From NCBI GenBank assembly GCA_007096045.1, contig SFAU01000094.1:1-33095 (forward strand): DNA of 33,095 nt. Reading direction: 5' to 3'. How positions within the stretch are numbered: the first letter of the stretch is position 1; every line of letters starts with the position of its first letter. Source of the DNA: Microcystis novacekii Mn_MB_F_20050700_S1. Its GTDB lineage: Bacteria; Cyanobacteriota; Cyanobacteriia; Cyanobacteriales; Microcystaceae. This document shows positions 1-8,611 of this stretch, in pieces. The notes beneath the pieces were generated by a model. It worked only from the letters and a program-made list of their open reading frames with translations, made no database searches and was not told the origin of the DNA. The position numbers were made by a program, and so were the translations under genes.

Positions 1-150
<150 letters not shown>

Positions 151-179
151 AGATGGCAAGAAAATTTACCGAATAGGGG

Positions 180-210
180 GAAGGGTGAAGTCAAATCACC
201 CTTCTTTTTT
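180..210 (+). terminator. Rho-independent terminator of psbD
   Basis: A 9-bp perfect stem, GAAGGGTGA (180-188) pairing with TCACCCTTC (196-204), has a 7-base loop and is followed directly by six T residues (205-210). It lies 30 bases after the psbD stop. Confidence 0.9.
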
Positions 211-296
211 GTTGATTAAGGCATTTCAGGCAACTACTACTCATTTTCTGGATACCCCTGTAAGATAAACTAGAGAATTTCTGGGAGATAAAGAGA

Positions 297-824
297 ATGT
301 TTCGCCAAATTTTATTATCTGGTCTCGGTTTATTGCTAATTTGTCCCCTAGGGAGCGAGCCGGCAGCGGCCAGAACCACGAGAATTAATTGTGAAAGTCA
401 AAACGGTCGCACTACTCGCTGTCCCGTCAACGCTAGATGGGCCCAAGTAAGATTAATCCGCACTCGCTCCGCTGCTCCCTGTGAGGGTAATTGGGATTTC
501 GAAAACGGCAATATTGTGGTAAGAAATGGTTGTCGGGGCGAGTTTGAGGTACGCACCGACGACCATGACGGTAATTCTGGTGGCGGTTGGGACGGTAATG
601 TTTACGAAGAATTTCGCCTCCCCAATATTGGTCGTTTTGTCGTCGATCGCCGCAGTTATTATGATAGTGGCAGAATTAGAGAATTTGATGCGATTGTTAA
701 TGGCAGTCGCGAGCGTTGGTGGGCCAATTGTCGAGGCGGCGAACTCGGCAGCGGTAGTCGTCGCATCCGCTCATCCCGGGAAATCGATCGAGTAGTGGAC
801 TTTGTTTGTGAGGATCGGGGTTAA
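297..824 (+). CDS. Secreted DUF3011-type protein
   Basis: A 175-residue protein with an N-terminal signal peptide: hydrophobic stretch at about residues 5-20, with likely cleavage near AAA-RTT at 25. The mature part starts with TRINCESQNGRTTRC, and later has APCEGNWDF and VVRNGCRGEFEV. This spacing of cysteines with a GCRxEF motif is typical of DUF3011 proteins, which are exported and of unknown function. At least six cysteines in the mature part suggest disulphide bonding outside the cytoplasm. The second half is rich in Arg, Gly and Asp. The start at 297 has a GGGAG-like ribosome site upstream (about 282-286). It is a single gene between two hairpins. The family call rests on the motif pattern only. 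Confidence 0.72.
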   Translation: MFRQILLSGLGLLLICPLGSEPAAARTTRINCESQNGRTTRCPVNARWAQVRLIRTRSAAPCEGNWDFENGNIVVRNGCRGEFEVRTDDHDGNSGGGWDGNVYEEFRLPNIGRFVVDRRSYYDSGRIREFDAIVNGSRERWWANCRGGELGSGSRRIRSSREIDRVVDFVCEDRG

Positions 825-858
825 ATATAGAAACCAAAAACCTATCTAAAACCTTTTG

Positions 859-901
859 AAGTTACTCATTTATATAGCTAGATAACTAAAATGAGTAACT
901 T
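859..901. terminator. Perfect 13-bp inverted repeat, probable terminator
   Basis: AAGTTACTCATTT at 859-871 is the exact reverse complement of 889-901, with a 17-base AT-rich loop. A short T run follows on the plus side and an A-rich stretch precedes it. It sits 35 bases after the DUF3011 gene and fits a terminator, although the T tract is short, so a small palindromic repeat is the alternative. Confidence 0.55.
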
Positions 902-1047
902 TTCCTGAAGATAGATTTTAAGAACGTTATCAGGTAAGCTAAGATGCACTTTAACCGCCTATCATTAGATTGCCTGAATCTCTCCCAATCTCTTGACTTG
1001 CCTCGAACAGTGGCTTGAGAAAACTAAAATCCTTAAGATAACTGCTG

Positions 1048-1066
1048 CAAGAAACCCGTTTTCTTG
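1048..1066. repeat. Short palindrome with CCCGT loop
   Basis: CAAGAAA (1048-1054) and TTTCTTG (1060-1066) form a 7-bp stem around CCCGT, just upstream of the toxin-antitoxin start. Palindromes built on AGAAACCCG..TTTCT are, from memory, common dispersed repeats in cyanobacterial intergenic DNA. It could also act as an operator or attenuator for the following operon; the sequence does not decide. Confidence 0.4.
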
Positions 1067-1086
1067 AGTAGATTGGAGGAAAATAT

Positions 1087-1314
1087 ATGGAGCCGGCAAA
1101 CACCTTAGATGCTCTAATGCTCAAAACCATCATCAAGGAAAGCGTCCGCGAAGTTATGCGGGAAGAGTGGTTTAAATTCTTCGAGATGCTGATTCCCTAT
1201 GTTGATGATATAGAACAAGCTGACATAGAAGCAAACTTTAATCCTGTTGATTACAAAGACGACGGCTTCGTTGATATTACAGGCTGGTTTAATCGTGAAG
1301 ATCAGGATCAGTAG
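1087..1314 (+). CDS. Probable antitoxin of a type II toxin-antitoxin pair
   Basis: A 75-residue acidic protein with a strong ribosome site (GGAGG at about 1075-1079) eight bases before the ATG. The N-terminal half, about residues 10-40, is predicted helical and charged (KTIIKESVREVMREEW). The C-terminal half is very acidic (VDDIEQADIEANF, then DYKDDGFVDITGW), as expected for a disordered tail that wraps a basic toxin. The next gene overlaps it by 20 bases and encodes a RelE/ParE-like toxin, and this context is the main reason for the call. No clear DNA-binding fold (MazE, Phd or RHH) can be recognised, so the antitoxin class is open. The upstream palindrome at 1048-1066 could be an autoregulatory operator. 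Confidence 0.7.
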   Translation: MEPANTLDALMLKTIIKESVREVMREEWFKFFEMLIPYVDDIEQADIEANFNPVDYKDDGFVDITGWFNREDQDQ

Positions 1315-1573
1315 ATCAGCCAATAAATTTTTGGAGAAACTAGATGCCAATGGCCGAAAATCTGTTTTGACTAAAATTGGTATTCTCAAAACCTGCCTTG
1401 AAACTCAAAACGTTTATCCCCCTGAAGAACTTGATATCAAAAAACTTAAAGGTGAGTTAAAAGGATTCCCCAGAATTCGTGTTGGCAAAATGCGAGTTAT
1501 TTTTGAAATCGGCAAGGAGACAGACGAAATCTTTATTTATGAGATTAACTTTAGAGGTAATATTTACGATTAA
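1295..1573 (+). CDS. RelE/ParE-family toxin
   Basis: A basic protein of 92 residues. I place the start at GTG 1295, inside the antitoxin gene, giving MKIRISRSANKFLEKL. The upstream TTG at 1247 would add 16 residues with no family match. Family features are an N-terminal helix (SANKFLEKLDANGRKSVLTKI), a central LDIKKLKGELKGFPRIRVGK, and the beta-strand core MRVIFEIG..IFIYEINFRGNIYD. That C-terminal pattern, RVGxxRVIFEI with a terminal RGxIY, is the usual end of RelE/ParE toxins. Most RelE members cut mRNA in the ribosome and ParE members poison gyrase; which applies here cannot be told. The 20-base overlap with the antitoxin implies translational coupling. Confidence 0.82.
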   Translation: MKIRISRSANKFLEKLDANGRKSVLTKIGILKTCLETQNVYPPEELDIKKLKGELKGFPRIRVGKMRVIFEIGKETDEIFIYEINFRGNIYD

Positions 1574-1759
1574 TTAAGCGATTAGCAACGTTCGGATTTA
1601 CCAATTATTTTCGATACTTCTTTCCGCAGCCATCTAACTTTCATGGGTTAATTTAGCCAATACTGCTTCTTCTTCGTCAGCAAAGTATCCAGCTTTGAGA
1701 GTTCAAAAATGAGAAAAATAGGGATGAAGTTGCCTAAAATCTCTTTATGCTTAGTTCTC

Positions 1760-1830
1760 CTGACTACTGACTACTGGCTCCTTACTCCTCTCTCTGAGGT
1801 TTACTGATTACCGATCACTGATTACTGATT
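1760..1830. repeat. Degenerate heptanucleotide arrays abutting the psaK stop
   Basis: Two short runs of 7-base units are present: CTGACTA, CTGACTA, CTGGCTC, CTTACTC at 1760-1787, and ACTGATT, ACCGATC, ACTGATT, ACTGATT at 1803-1830. The last unit runs into the complement of the psaK stop codon (1829-1831). They belong to the same unit family as the arrays at 15545-15607 and 31874-31929. Confidence 0.7.
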
Positions 1831-2095
1831 AGAGAATACCCGCGTTAGAAAGACCGAGAACCAGTCCCGCACCGAGAATATGGCCAAAACTCATGGTAGC
1901 CAATAATTCCGGCAGACCGAAGCTTTTTTTCGAGGCTAACTGCGGCAAGGGTAAAGCCGGACCTGCCCCAGTATTTTGGATGGCAAAATAACCGATAACG
2001 AACGCTACTAGGTTAGCTAAGGTCATGGTAATGCCGACGGATAAATTCCAGGGAATGGTTTGAGCGGTGGCTAAAAGTAAGGCAGAAGGGATCAT
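1829..2095 (-). CDS. psaK: Photosystem I reaction centre subunit X (PsaK)
   Basis: An 88-residue membrane protein of the usual PsaK length. It has two membrane helices, at about residues 17-40 and 65-85, and a central cytoplasmic loop AGPALPLPQL. The second helix carries GLPELLATMSFGHILGAG, the family hallmark. PsaK sits at the periphery of photosystem I, binds antenna chlorophylls and carotenoid, and helps couple accessory antennae or phycobilisomes. The ATG at 2095 follows a GGAG ribosome site. A TATAAT box lies 40 bases upstream. The 3' end merges with a heptamer repeat array. Confidence 0.95.
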   Translation of the reverse strand: MIPSALLLATAQTIPWNLSVGITMTLANLVAFVIGYFAIQNTGAGPALPLPQLASKKSFGLPELLATMSFGHILGAGLVLGLSNAGIL

Positions 2096-2135
2096 TTGCG
2101 CTCCAGTCTTGATAAGATTTTGTTAATCAAAGGGC

Positions 2136-2141
2136 ATTATA
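2136..2141 (-). promoter_or_regulatory. Candidate -10 box of psaK
   Basis: On the minus strand the sequence reads TATAAT, about 40 bases before the psaK start. No good -35 hexamer is visible at the normal distance, which is common in light-regulated cyanobacterial promoters. Confidence 0.45.
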
Positions 2142-2215
2142 AAAAGCTCTTGACCCAAAACTGCTTTTTGTTTGAATACTTAACAGTTTTTGTAACGTTT
2201 TGTGAATAAAATTAA

Positions 2216-2851
2216 ATGCGAATTAAAATTTGCGGCATTACCCAACCGGACCAGGGACAAGCGATCGCTAATTTAGGAGCTACGGCCTTAGGTTTTATCC
2301 TCGTACCGAGTTCGCCGCGTTACGTCAAAATTGAGCAAATTAACGCTATTACTTCCGCAATACCCGACAAAATTGATTTTATTGGTGTTTTTGCCGACGA
2401 GCAACCCGAAATTATTCAGCAAATAATTGTTAAAACACCCTTGACAAGTGTGCAGTTACATGGTAGAGAATCTCCCGAATATTGCCAAAGGTTGCGGCAA
2501 TTATTACCCGGCCGGGAAATTATCAAAGCTTTACGGATCAAAGACAGAGAAAGTCTGGAAAAGTCAGCAATTTACTTCAATAACGTCGATACTTTACTTT
2601 TAGATGCCTACCATCCCCAATTGCTCGGCGGTACGGGACATACCTTAGACTGGCAAGCCTTAGCTGGTTTTTCGCCCCCCTTGCCCTGGTTTCTGGCCGG
2701 AGGACTCAACCCCGATAATATTAGTGAAGCTTTAACTCGGCTGCACCCCAATGGTATTGATGTCTCTAGCGGCGTTGAGCGATCGCCGGGTGATAAAGAC
2801 CTCAAAAAAGTCGCCCTCTTGTTAGAGCGACTGCAAACATTCCGTTATTAG
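2216..2851 (+). CDS. trpF: Phosphoribosylanthranilate isomerase
   Basis: A 211-residue TIM-barrel enzyme, usual length. It converts N-(5-phosphoribosyl)anthranilate to the carboxyphenylamino-deoxyribulose phosphate in tryptophan synthesis. Motifs in order: MRIKICGIT with the catalytic Cys at residue 6, [45 protein letters not shown] with the catalytic Asp, [11 protein letters not shown], and [14 protein letters not shown], which binds phosphate. No Shine-Dalgarno sequence is evident before the ATG. It stands alone, as trp genes usually do in cyanobacteria. It is divergent from psaK, so the 120 bases between them must hold both promoters. The stop codon is the first base of a GGGGATA heptamer array. 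Confidence 0.96.
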   Translation: MRIKICGITQPDQGQAIANLGATALGFILVPSSPRYVKIEQINAITSAIPDKIDFIGVFADEQPEIIQQIIVKTPLTSVQLHGRESPEYCQRLRQLLPGREIIKALRIKDRESLEKSAIYFNNVDTLLLDAYHPQLLGGTGHTLDWQALAGFSPPLPWFLAGGLNPDNISEALTRLHPNGIDVSSGVERSPGDKDLKKVALLLERLQTFRY

Positions 2852-2874
2852 GGGATAGGGGATAGGGGATAGGG
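2851..2874. repeat. GGGGATA heptamer array at the trpF stop
   Basis: Three perfect GGGGATA units (2851-2871) plus a partial fourth begin on the last base of the trpF stop codon. The period is 7, as in the other arrays in this window. Confidence 0.8.
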
Positions 2875-2912
2875 AAATTTCAGCTAAATTACTCACTTCC
2901 CCATCTCCCTGA

Positions 2913-3611
2913 CTAGAAGAAATTGGGTTTATGACGGATCAGGTTAAGATACTCCTCGCGGGTTTTTTGCTCGTCTTGGAAGACTCCTAACATGGCGCTG
3001 GTGACGGTCCAAGATCCCGGTTTCTGCACCCCGCGCATCACCATGCACATATGGGTTGCTTCCATGACCACCGCAACCCCTTGGGGTTCGAGAATTTCTT
3101 GAATCGCTTCGGCAATCTGACGAGTGAGGCGCTCTTGAACCTGTAAACGACGGGAATACATTTCCACAATGCGCGCCAGTTTACTTAATCCGACGACCTT
3201 TTGATTAGGAATATAGGCAACGTGGGCCCGACCCATGAAGGGTAACATATGATGTTCACAGAGACTAAAGAAGTCAATATCGCGCACTAACACCATCTCA
3301 TTATGACCTTCATCGAAGATCGCACCATTAACGAGGGTTTCTAGGGATTGTTGATAGCCTTGGGTGAGAAACTGCATCGCTTCGGCCACCCGTTTGGGGG
3401 TTTTTAATAAACCTTCTCTTTCGGGATCTTCTCCCACCGAGATGAGGATATTTCTGACCGCATCCATCATCTGTTCTTTGTTTTCGTCGGAAGTTGGATG
3501 AATTTGAGCGGTTTTGCCATTGTGGGTGTTGCGATCGGGGCGAGTGGTCACGCGTGCTTGGATAGCGTCGGTTAGATTACCGTTTAAACCGTTAGAAGAA
3601 GCTATGGTCAT
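2913..3611 (-). CDS. folE: GTP cyclohydrolase I
   Basis: Converts GTP to 7,8-dihydroneopterin triphosphate, the first step of tetrahydrofolate and pterin synthesis. I use the ATG at 3611 (MTIASSNG), giving 232 residues. An upstream GTG at 3677 would add 22 residues and overlap the SDR gene. The first 40 or so residues are a variable tail. The catalytic core has [19 protein letters not shown], then the zinc and catalytic motif [20 protein letters not shown] with its Cys and two His, [20 protein letters not shown], and [17 protein letters not shown] with the second zinc Cys. The C-terminus TREEYLNLI is typical. It lies 49 bases after the SDR gene on the same strand and may be co-transcribed with it. 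The ribosome site is weak. Confidence 0.95.
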   Translation of the reverse strand: MTIASSNGLNGNLTDAIQARVTTRPDRNTHNGKTAQIHPTSDENKEQMMDAVRNILISVGEDPEREGLLKTPKRVAEAMQFLTQGYQQSLETLVNGAIFDEGHNEMVLVRDIDFFSLCEHHMLPFMGRAHVAYIPNQKVVGLSKLARIVEMYSRRLQVQERLTRQIAEAIQEILEPQGVAVVMEATHMCMVMRGVQKPGSWTVTSAMLGVFQDEQKTREEYLNLIRHKPNFF

Positions 3612-3660
3612 AATGAAGAGGCCTGTAGGCGAATTGATCGATAAATAGAAGTATTTTGGG

Positions 3661-4389
3661 TTATAATGCCCCCGCACTGGGCATAATGGTCATCGTTTCC
3701 ACTACAGCCTGTTTGGGCAGTAACACCGCTTGCAGAATGGCCTGCGCGATGATATCCGGGGTTAACATGGCCGAGCGATCGAAATCTGCTTTGACGCTAT
3801 CGCTGTCCCAGATGGGGGTATTGACAGCCCCAGGGGTGATAATCGTGACGCGAATGGCGTTAGCCCGCTCCTCCAGGGCTAAAATGCGAGAAAATGCCAC
3901 TAATCCCGCTTTGCTGACACTATAGGCCCCCCAATCAGGGAAGAAATTATCGGATGCGATCGAGGAAACATTAATGATCGTGCCTCCTCCCTGTTGACGC
4001 ATGGCAGGTAAAATCCCCTGCACACACTGGTAAACACTGGTTAAATTCAGGTCGATCACCCGCTGCCAGTCTGACAAAGGTGTGTCAGCTAAGGGATTTG
4101 TGTAACCCATGCCAGCATTATTGATCAGGATATCGATCGGTCCGGATTCTTGGGCGATTTTAGCGATACTAGGAGCTACTTCCGGGATATCTGCCAAATC
4201 TAAGGGGTAAGCTTGGGCTGATACGCCTAAATCTGCCGCCATTGCCGCCACGGTTGCCAATTTTTGCCGATCGCGACCGATTAAAACCAGATTAATTCCC
4301 GCCTTGGCGAAAGCGAGAGCGGTTTCTTTGCCGATGCCGCTACTGGCTCCGGTGATCAGCGCTCGCTGTTGACGAATAACAGAGTTCAT
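3661..4389 (-). CDS. Short-chain dehydrogenase/reductase (SDR)
   Basis: A 242-residue classical SDR. It has the nucleotide-binding TGASSGIG near residue 14, the structural NNAGMGY near 90, a catalytic Ser in NVSSIAS, and the catalytic YSVSK (Tyr-x-x-x-Lys), followed by [11 protein letters not shown]. The basic residues after the second strand (IGRDRQKL) suggest NADP(H) rather than NAD(H). The substrate cannot be read from sequence; 3-oxoacyl-ACP reductases, sepiapterin-like reductases and many others share this layout. Its position directly upstream of folE raises the idea of a pterin-related reductase, but this is only context. Confidence 0.88.
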   Translation of the reverse strand: MNSVIRQQRALITGASSGIGKETALAFAKAGINLVLIGRDRQKLATVAAMAADLGVSAQAYPLDLADIPEVAPSIAKIAQESGPIDILINNAGMGYTNPLADTPLSDWQRVIDLNLTSVYQCVQGILPAMRQQGGGTIINVSSIASDNFFPDWGAYSVSKAGLVAFSRILALEERANAIRVTIITPGAVNTPIWDSDSVKADFDRSAMLTPDIIAQAILQAVLLPKQAVVETMTIMPSAGAL

Positions 4390-4726
4390 GGTATAATCTG
4401 AAATCTCGTAATTCTTGGTAGTTAAGGGAAAATTTTGGCGGTCAGGGGAACCCTAGAAAAGTTTAAGGGAGTTGGGTTGGATCGGAGCAGTTTTTCTCGC
4501 ACCAAAATTGCTGCGTCCACCTGGGGCGGGGGGAAGCATTGACTATCGGGTAGGTTCAAGATTTAAGAATCGTTACAAAATTTTACCTAGCTAATTATAG
4601 CACTGTTAAGTCAGGGATCACTAATCTTTGTGTATATTCAGATATCTAACCAGCGAGGGGAAAAAGCGGACTGGTTGGCGAGAATTCTTGAGGCTGCCTT
4701 GAAACTCCCTCCCCCTGCGCTGAAAA
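4390..4726. other. Intergenic region with a possible hairpin
   Basis: These 337 bases lie between the start of the SDR gene and the end of the next minus-strand gene. No convincing ORF is seen. AACCAG at 4648-4653 can pair with CTGGTT at 4671-4676 around a purine-rich loop, without a T tract. The reverse strand just before the SDR ATG has a TATACC-like -10 box. Nothing else is recognised. Confidence 0.4.
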
Positions 4727-5632
4727 CTACTCACCGGAGGAGATGACAGGGGTGGGTTGAGTGCGATTGACAATCACCACTCGATCGCCGACAACGGGAC
4801 TTCTAGCGAGGAGAATTCCCTCGTTATCCTTGATTTCCAAGCGCCGAAAATCGAGACTTTGGCAACGTTGAAAAACCGAATTAGCCAATTTATCCTGTTG
4901 TGATGCCTCCAGACTATACCAATTATCGCCCAAAATAACTACTAGACGACTAGCCAAAAAGTCCGCTTCTATAGTAGAAATAATCCCGGTGGGATAACGA
5001 GTAGTTAAATCGGTAATTTCTTCTTGAATGGCTGCGACTAAACTTTGTTCGGGAGTTAATCGCGGTTTTGCTTTAGTAATCGGGACGGGAATCGGTGCCT
5101 CTGGTGCGGTTAATTCTGGAGGAGTTGCGATAATTTCCCCGGCTGCCGGTGGGGGACTAGAGACAACTTCAGGCATATTTTCGGCAATTTCCGCCGGATT
5201 TTTCGGTAAACTGATCACAGCTACTAAGAGGATAGTGACTAAACTTCCTGTTAACAAGCCGGTAATTAACCAATCGGGAATTTTTTCGCTAATTCCCCCC
5301 GGTAAAAGTCGGCGGATTTTGTTCAAAATCGCCGTCCACCACCCTTCCACCTGCTCGAAATCTGGTAAAATATCGTCGATTCCCTCCGCTGCTTCGATGG
5401 GAGAATCTGGGGTTAAACTTTGCTCAACTTCTGCGAATTCGTCTGGTTTTAAAGCAGCGGCTAACTGTTGCGTTGAGTTAAGAAGATTATCAACAGCAAC
5501 TTTTGGGGGTAACACTATCCCCGTTCCCGTGTTAAGTTGGGAAACGATCGAATTTAACTGCTCGATCGCCTCTTGTAGTCGGACCACCGTTTCTGCTTGG
5601 CTGAAATTCTCTCGCTCATTTGGTTGAGTCAT
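4727..5632 (-). CDS. Cyanobacterial conserved single-span membrane protein, unknown
   Basis: A 301-residue protein with no recognised domain. Residues 1-110 are hydrophilic, helical and acidic, starting with a possible coiled coil (AETVVRLQEAIEQLNSIVSQ). One membrane segment follows at about 122-145 (WLITGLLTGSLVTILLVAVI). Next comes a Pro/Ala-rich linker (about 150-190), then a compact C-terminal domain (about 195-290) containing LTPEQSLVAAIQEEITDL and LVVILGDNWYSL. The linker-plus-domain layout suggests a membrane-anchored domain, probably on the periplasmic or lumenal side. It is divergent from the lipoprotein gene at 5681 with only 48 bases between, so the two may share a regulatory region. 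Function is not known to me. Confidence 0.72.
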   Translation of the reverse strand: MTQPNERENFSQAETVVRLQEAIEQLNSIVSQLNTGTGIVLPPKVAVDNLLNSTQQLAAALKPDEFAEVEQSLTPDSPIEAAEGIDDILPDFEQVEGWWTAILNKIRRLLPGGISEKIPDWLITGLLTGSLVTILLVAVISLPKNPAEIAENMPEVVSSPPPAAGEIIATPPELTAPEAPIPVPITKAKPRLTPEQSLVAAIQEEITDLTTRYPTGIISTIEADFLASRLVVILGDNWYSLEASQQDKLANSVFQRCQSLDFRRLEIKDNEGILLARSPVVGDRVVIVNRTQPTPVISSGE

Positions 5633-5680
5633 AATTAATTCTTCTTAACTCGCTGCCATTCTTTTTCAAAATATCATTCT

Positions 5681-6088
5681 ATGCGCCGTTTTCTCGGTTT
5701 TTTAACCAGTATTTTCCTTGTCTTCCTGACTGCTTGTGGTAGTGTCACTCCCCCGCAAGAATTTGCCCCCCCTGGAGAAATCGTCGAAAAAGCCCTTTTA
5801 TTACAATTTCGTCACACATCCGATCGCCTTAGTCAATCTTTAGAGATCGATGATCCGCAGGCAAAAATTGCTAAAATTAATGTCACCAGTCTAGAACCGC
5901 TTTATGTGGGCAATTTGCCCGCTTATCACTTGCAGGGAGATTACGATCTAACTCTACAATTGCCCCATCAAAAAGATACCAAACAACACAACAATTTTGA
6001 TCTTTATTTACAAAGACAGATCGAGGGGAAAACTTGGCGTTTACTGGAAGAAGTTGCCTCCCAATGGCGCAGCTATTTAGTCAGATAA
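5681..6088 (+). CDS. Small lipoprotein, unknown function
   Basis: A 135-residue protein starting with a basic, hydrophobic leader MRRFLGFLTSIFLVFLTAC. LTAC is a good lipobox with the modified Cys at 19, so the protein is probably a membrane-attached lipoprotein. The mature part looks like a small alpha/beta fold with SLEPLYVGNLPAYHLQGDYDL and a final WRLLEEVASQWRSYLV. No catalytic motif is seen. It is head-to-head with the single-span membrane protein gene at 5632. No Shine-Dalgarno sequence precedes the ATG. Confidence 0.75.
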   Translation: MRRFLGFLTSIFLVFLTACGSVTPPQEFAPPGEIVEKALLLQFRHTSDRLSQSLEIDDPQAKIAKINVTSLEPLYVGNLPAYHLQGDYDLTLQLPHQKDTKQHNNFDLYLQRQIEGKTWRLLEEVASQWRSYLVR

Positions 6089-6166
6089 CCGGAAAAAGCC
6101 CGGGGATTTTGCTATAGTCTATGATCATCAGCAATTGACAATCCTCAAAGGGAAAATTTAGCGATT

Positions 6167-6526
6167 ATGATTACCTGTCCTCGTTGTCAGCACAAGGTCG
6201 ATAGTCAAGCCTTACAATGTCCCTACTGTTCTAATATTTTCAAGGCCTATGGTCATCCCGGCATGACCCTGCATCAAGCTGTCACTGGCGAGTTTTTATG
6301 CCAAACTTGTCTGTATCATGGCGATGATAGCTGTAATTTTCCCCAACGTCCCTACGCTACCAGCTGCACTTTATACAAAAATAGCCAAATAATAGCCGAA
6401 AAAATTCCTCCTCTCCCTTTGCCTAGGGTTTTAAAAAATTGGTGTCTCAGAAATAAGGGATTATTGCTATTATTAACCCTGATTTTGGCCAGTGTTGCCC
6501 TGGCTTTTATAAACTCACGTCGTTAA
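6167..6526 (+). CDS. Zinc-ribbon protein with a C-terminal membrane anchor
   Basis: A 119-residue protein. The N-terminus CPRCQHKVDSQALQCPYC (residues 4-21) is a CxxC-x12-CxxC zinc ribbon. A second cysteine group follows (CQTC near 46-49, then DDSCNFPQ and TSC), and may bind another metal. A single membrane segment at about residues 97-114 (KGLLLLLTLILASVALAFI) ends five residues before the C-terminus, a tail-anchored layout. Its last 20 bases overlap the convergent nblS gene. The role is unknown; such ribbons often bind protein or nucleic acid. Confidence 0.78.
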   Translation: MITCPRCQHKVDSQALQCPYCSNIFKAYGHPGMTLHQAVTGEFLCQTCLYHGDDSCNFPQRPYATSCTLYKNSQIIAEKIPPLPLPRVLKNWCLRNKGLLLLLTLILASVALAFINSRR

Positions 6527-8498
6527 TTTTCTTGCTGGCGATCGAGCCTTGATATAGATCTAGATCGAACCAGAAAGTTGTGCCAATTCCCACTTCACTA
6601 ATCAAATGAATTTGACTATAGTGTTTTTCGATAATATTTTTGACAATCGATAATCCTAATCCCGTCCCTTCTAGGGTATGAACGCGATTTTCTACCCGAT
6701 AGAAGCGATCGAATATGGCACTTTGATCCTCGGCATCGATGCCAATACCAGTATCGGATACTTCCACGCGAATTTTGGGAGTTTCTTGGGGATTATCTCT
6801 GCTTATTTTATAGGCACGAATCACCACTTTACCGCCAGCAGGAGTAAATTTTAGGGAGTTACCGACTAGATTAGTTAATACCTGTAAAAGTAGATCATAA
6901 TGACCTAAAATTGGTAGTAAATTGGCTTCAATTTCCGAGCTTAATTCTAGTCCTTTATCCCTAGCATTGAGTTGATAGGTTCTCAGGGTTTGTTCGATTA
7001 ATTGTCCGATATCGAGCGCATCTAAGTTATAGTTACGGGAGGATTCTAACCGAGAAAGATCGAGAACATCATTAACCAAACGAGTTAGGCGATCAGTTTC
7101 ATGATTGGCGGTTTCTAAAAACTCTCTTTTTTCTGTATCGCTGAGATCCTCACCAAATTCTGTCAGGGTTTCAATAAAAGATTTTATGTTAAATAAAGGG
7201 GTTCTTAACTCATGGGAAACATTGCTAATAAATTGACTTTTTGCCTCATTTAATTCTGTTTCTCTGGTAATATCCTGTAGCGTCATAGCAATTCCCCGGA
7301 CATTCTCCCGATATTGATCGAATACCTGAGTTAACAAAATGCGAATTGTGCAGGGTTTCGGTTGAGTTAAAGATAATCTAAATTCCGCCGGGGAATAGTT
7401 ATTATTTTCCCGTTCAACAACAGCATTTTTCTGATTTTGATTAGCTGCTTCTTCTGGCTGGAGGGGTTCTCCTGCCGCAATTTGATAGAGAGGTTTAGTT
7501 AGTTTAACCGTTAACTCCGAAGGAAAAAGATGGAGAACATTTTGACCGATAATTTCCCCATCTTCCCAGCCAAATATTTCCCGAGCTGCAGGATTAATTA
7601 ATAATAATTGAAAATTAGTATCTAAGAGAATTGCCCCATCCGCAATAGTGGACATTAACGTATCTAGTTTGGCTTTTTCGGCGGTCATTTCTTCGATATT
7701 TTGTTCTTCGTATCGTTCTAACTTTTCCGCCATTTCATTAAAACTGAGAATTAATTCCCCTAACTCTCCTCCCAGGGGTAAATCAATGCGCTGCTTAAAA
7801 TTTCCTGCCGCAATATTTTTGACCCCGACTAATAACTCCTTGATTGGTTTGGTGATAGTTAAAGCATTAAAAACAGCCCCCAGAATCACCATGGCCCAAA
7901 TCGAGACAAAAACGGCAATAGTAACATCACGGGTTAGATTAGAAGAAGCGACCACAATAGCGTTAGGATTGATCCCGATCGCCAATACTCCTAAATATTT
8001 GCCTTCATGATTCAAGGGAACAAAGACATCGGTTACTTCACCATCGGGGGTTTTATGCTGACGGACGAGGGGAGTTTCCCCATTTTCGCCATAATTTTCT
8101 GGTAATTGAATGCGACGCTCGATCGTCAGGGAATTCTTAACTTCGGCGGTAGAATAGGGAATGCCGAAAAATATCTGACCCTCCTCGTTAGCGTAGATCA
8201 AATAACGAACACTGGAGGTACTACTGTAAAAACGGGCTGAAAAACGGGCTAAATCGGTTAAATTGTCCTCAGCAATCAGAGGGGAGACATTAGCGGCTAA
8301 TAACAGCCCTAAATCCCGGCCAAAACGGGTATCATTGAGACGGACATCCTGCTGGATCGTGTTAACTGCCCAAAAGGTTAAACCACTCATCAACAAAGAA
8401 ACGGCTAAAGTAGCCGCAGCCATTAATTTAGTTTGGAGGGTGAATTCGGAACACCAATGGGCGATCGCTTCTCGGAGACTGGGCAGAAAATTAAACAC
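6507..8498 (-). CDS. nblS: NblS/Hik33/DspA sensor histidine kinase
   Basis: A 663-residue membrane kinase with the full layout of the conserved cyanobacterial and algal NblS (Hik33, DspA, Ycf26) family. Transmembrane helix 1 is at about 24-46, followed by an extracytoplasmic sensor region to about 190, helix 2 at about 192-213, HAMP at 214-265, a PAS domain at about 275-390, a HisKA domain with His429 in NVSHELRTP, and HATPase_c with LTNLVGNSLKF, DTGIGI and GTGLGLSIV. In model cyanobacteria this kinase handles high light, cold, osmotic and nutrient stress, and works with RpaB-type regulators to control photosynthesis and phycobilisome genes. No regulator gene is adjacent, as is normal for this family. 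The start is GTG without a clear ribosome site. The 3' end overlaps the convergent zinc-ribbon gene by 20 bases. Confidence 0.92.
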   Translation of the reverse strand: MFNFLPSLREAIAHWCSEFTLQTKLMAAATLAVSLLMSGLTFWAVNTIQQDVRLNDTRFGRDLGLLLAANVSPLIAEDNLTDLARFSARFYSSTSSVRYLIYANEEGQIFFGIPYSTAEVKNSLTIERRIQLPENYGENGETPLVRQHKTPDGEVTDVFVPLNHEGKYLGVLAIGINPNAIVVASSNLTRDVTIAVFVSIWAMVILGAVFNALTITKPIKELLVGVKNIAAGNFKQRIDLPLGGELGELILSFNEMAEKLERYEEQNIEEMTAEKAKLDTLMSTIADGAILLDTNFQLLLINPAAREIFGWEDGEIIGQNVLHLFPSELTVKLTKPLYQIAAGEPLQPEEAANQNQKNAVVERENNNYSPAEFRLSLTQPKPCTIRILLTQVFDQYRENVRGIAMTLQDITRETELNEAKSQFISNVSHELRTPLFNIKSFIETLTEFGEDLSDTEKREFLETANHETDRLTRLVNDVLDLSRLESSRNYNLDALDIGQLIEQTLRTYQLNARDKGLELSSEIEANLLPILGHYDLLLQVLTNLVGNSLKFTPAGGKVVIRAYKISRDNPQETPKIRVEVSDTGIGIDAEDQSAIFDRFYRVENRVHTLEGTGLGLSIVKNIIEKHYSQIHLISEVGIGTTFWFDLDLYQGSIASKKINDVSL

Positions 8499-8611
8499 GG
8501 TTAGGCAGGATTAATCTGTATTCTTGACGACTCTATCGCTCAAATCGCGGGTTAATATGATCATCTTAACTCATTATTAAGCTGGTAGCGGTTAAGCTGG
8601 CTGTAATCGCA

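Noticed and set aside
526-795. Alternative frame ORF of 89 codons inside the DUF3011 gene
   Set aside because: Val/Ala-rich shadow frame; the overlapping frame has a signal peptide and conserved cysteines.
5028-5627. Long plus-strand ORF of 199 codons opposite the membrane protein gene
   Set aside because: The minus-strand gene has a sensible membrane protein layout; the plus frame is low-complexity with Ser, Cys and Pro bias, typical of an antisense shadow.
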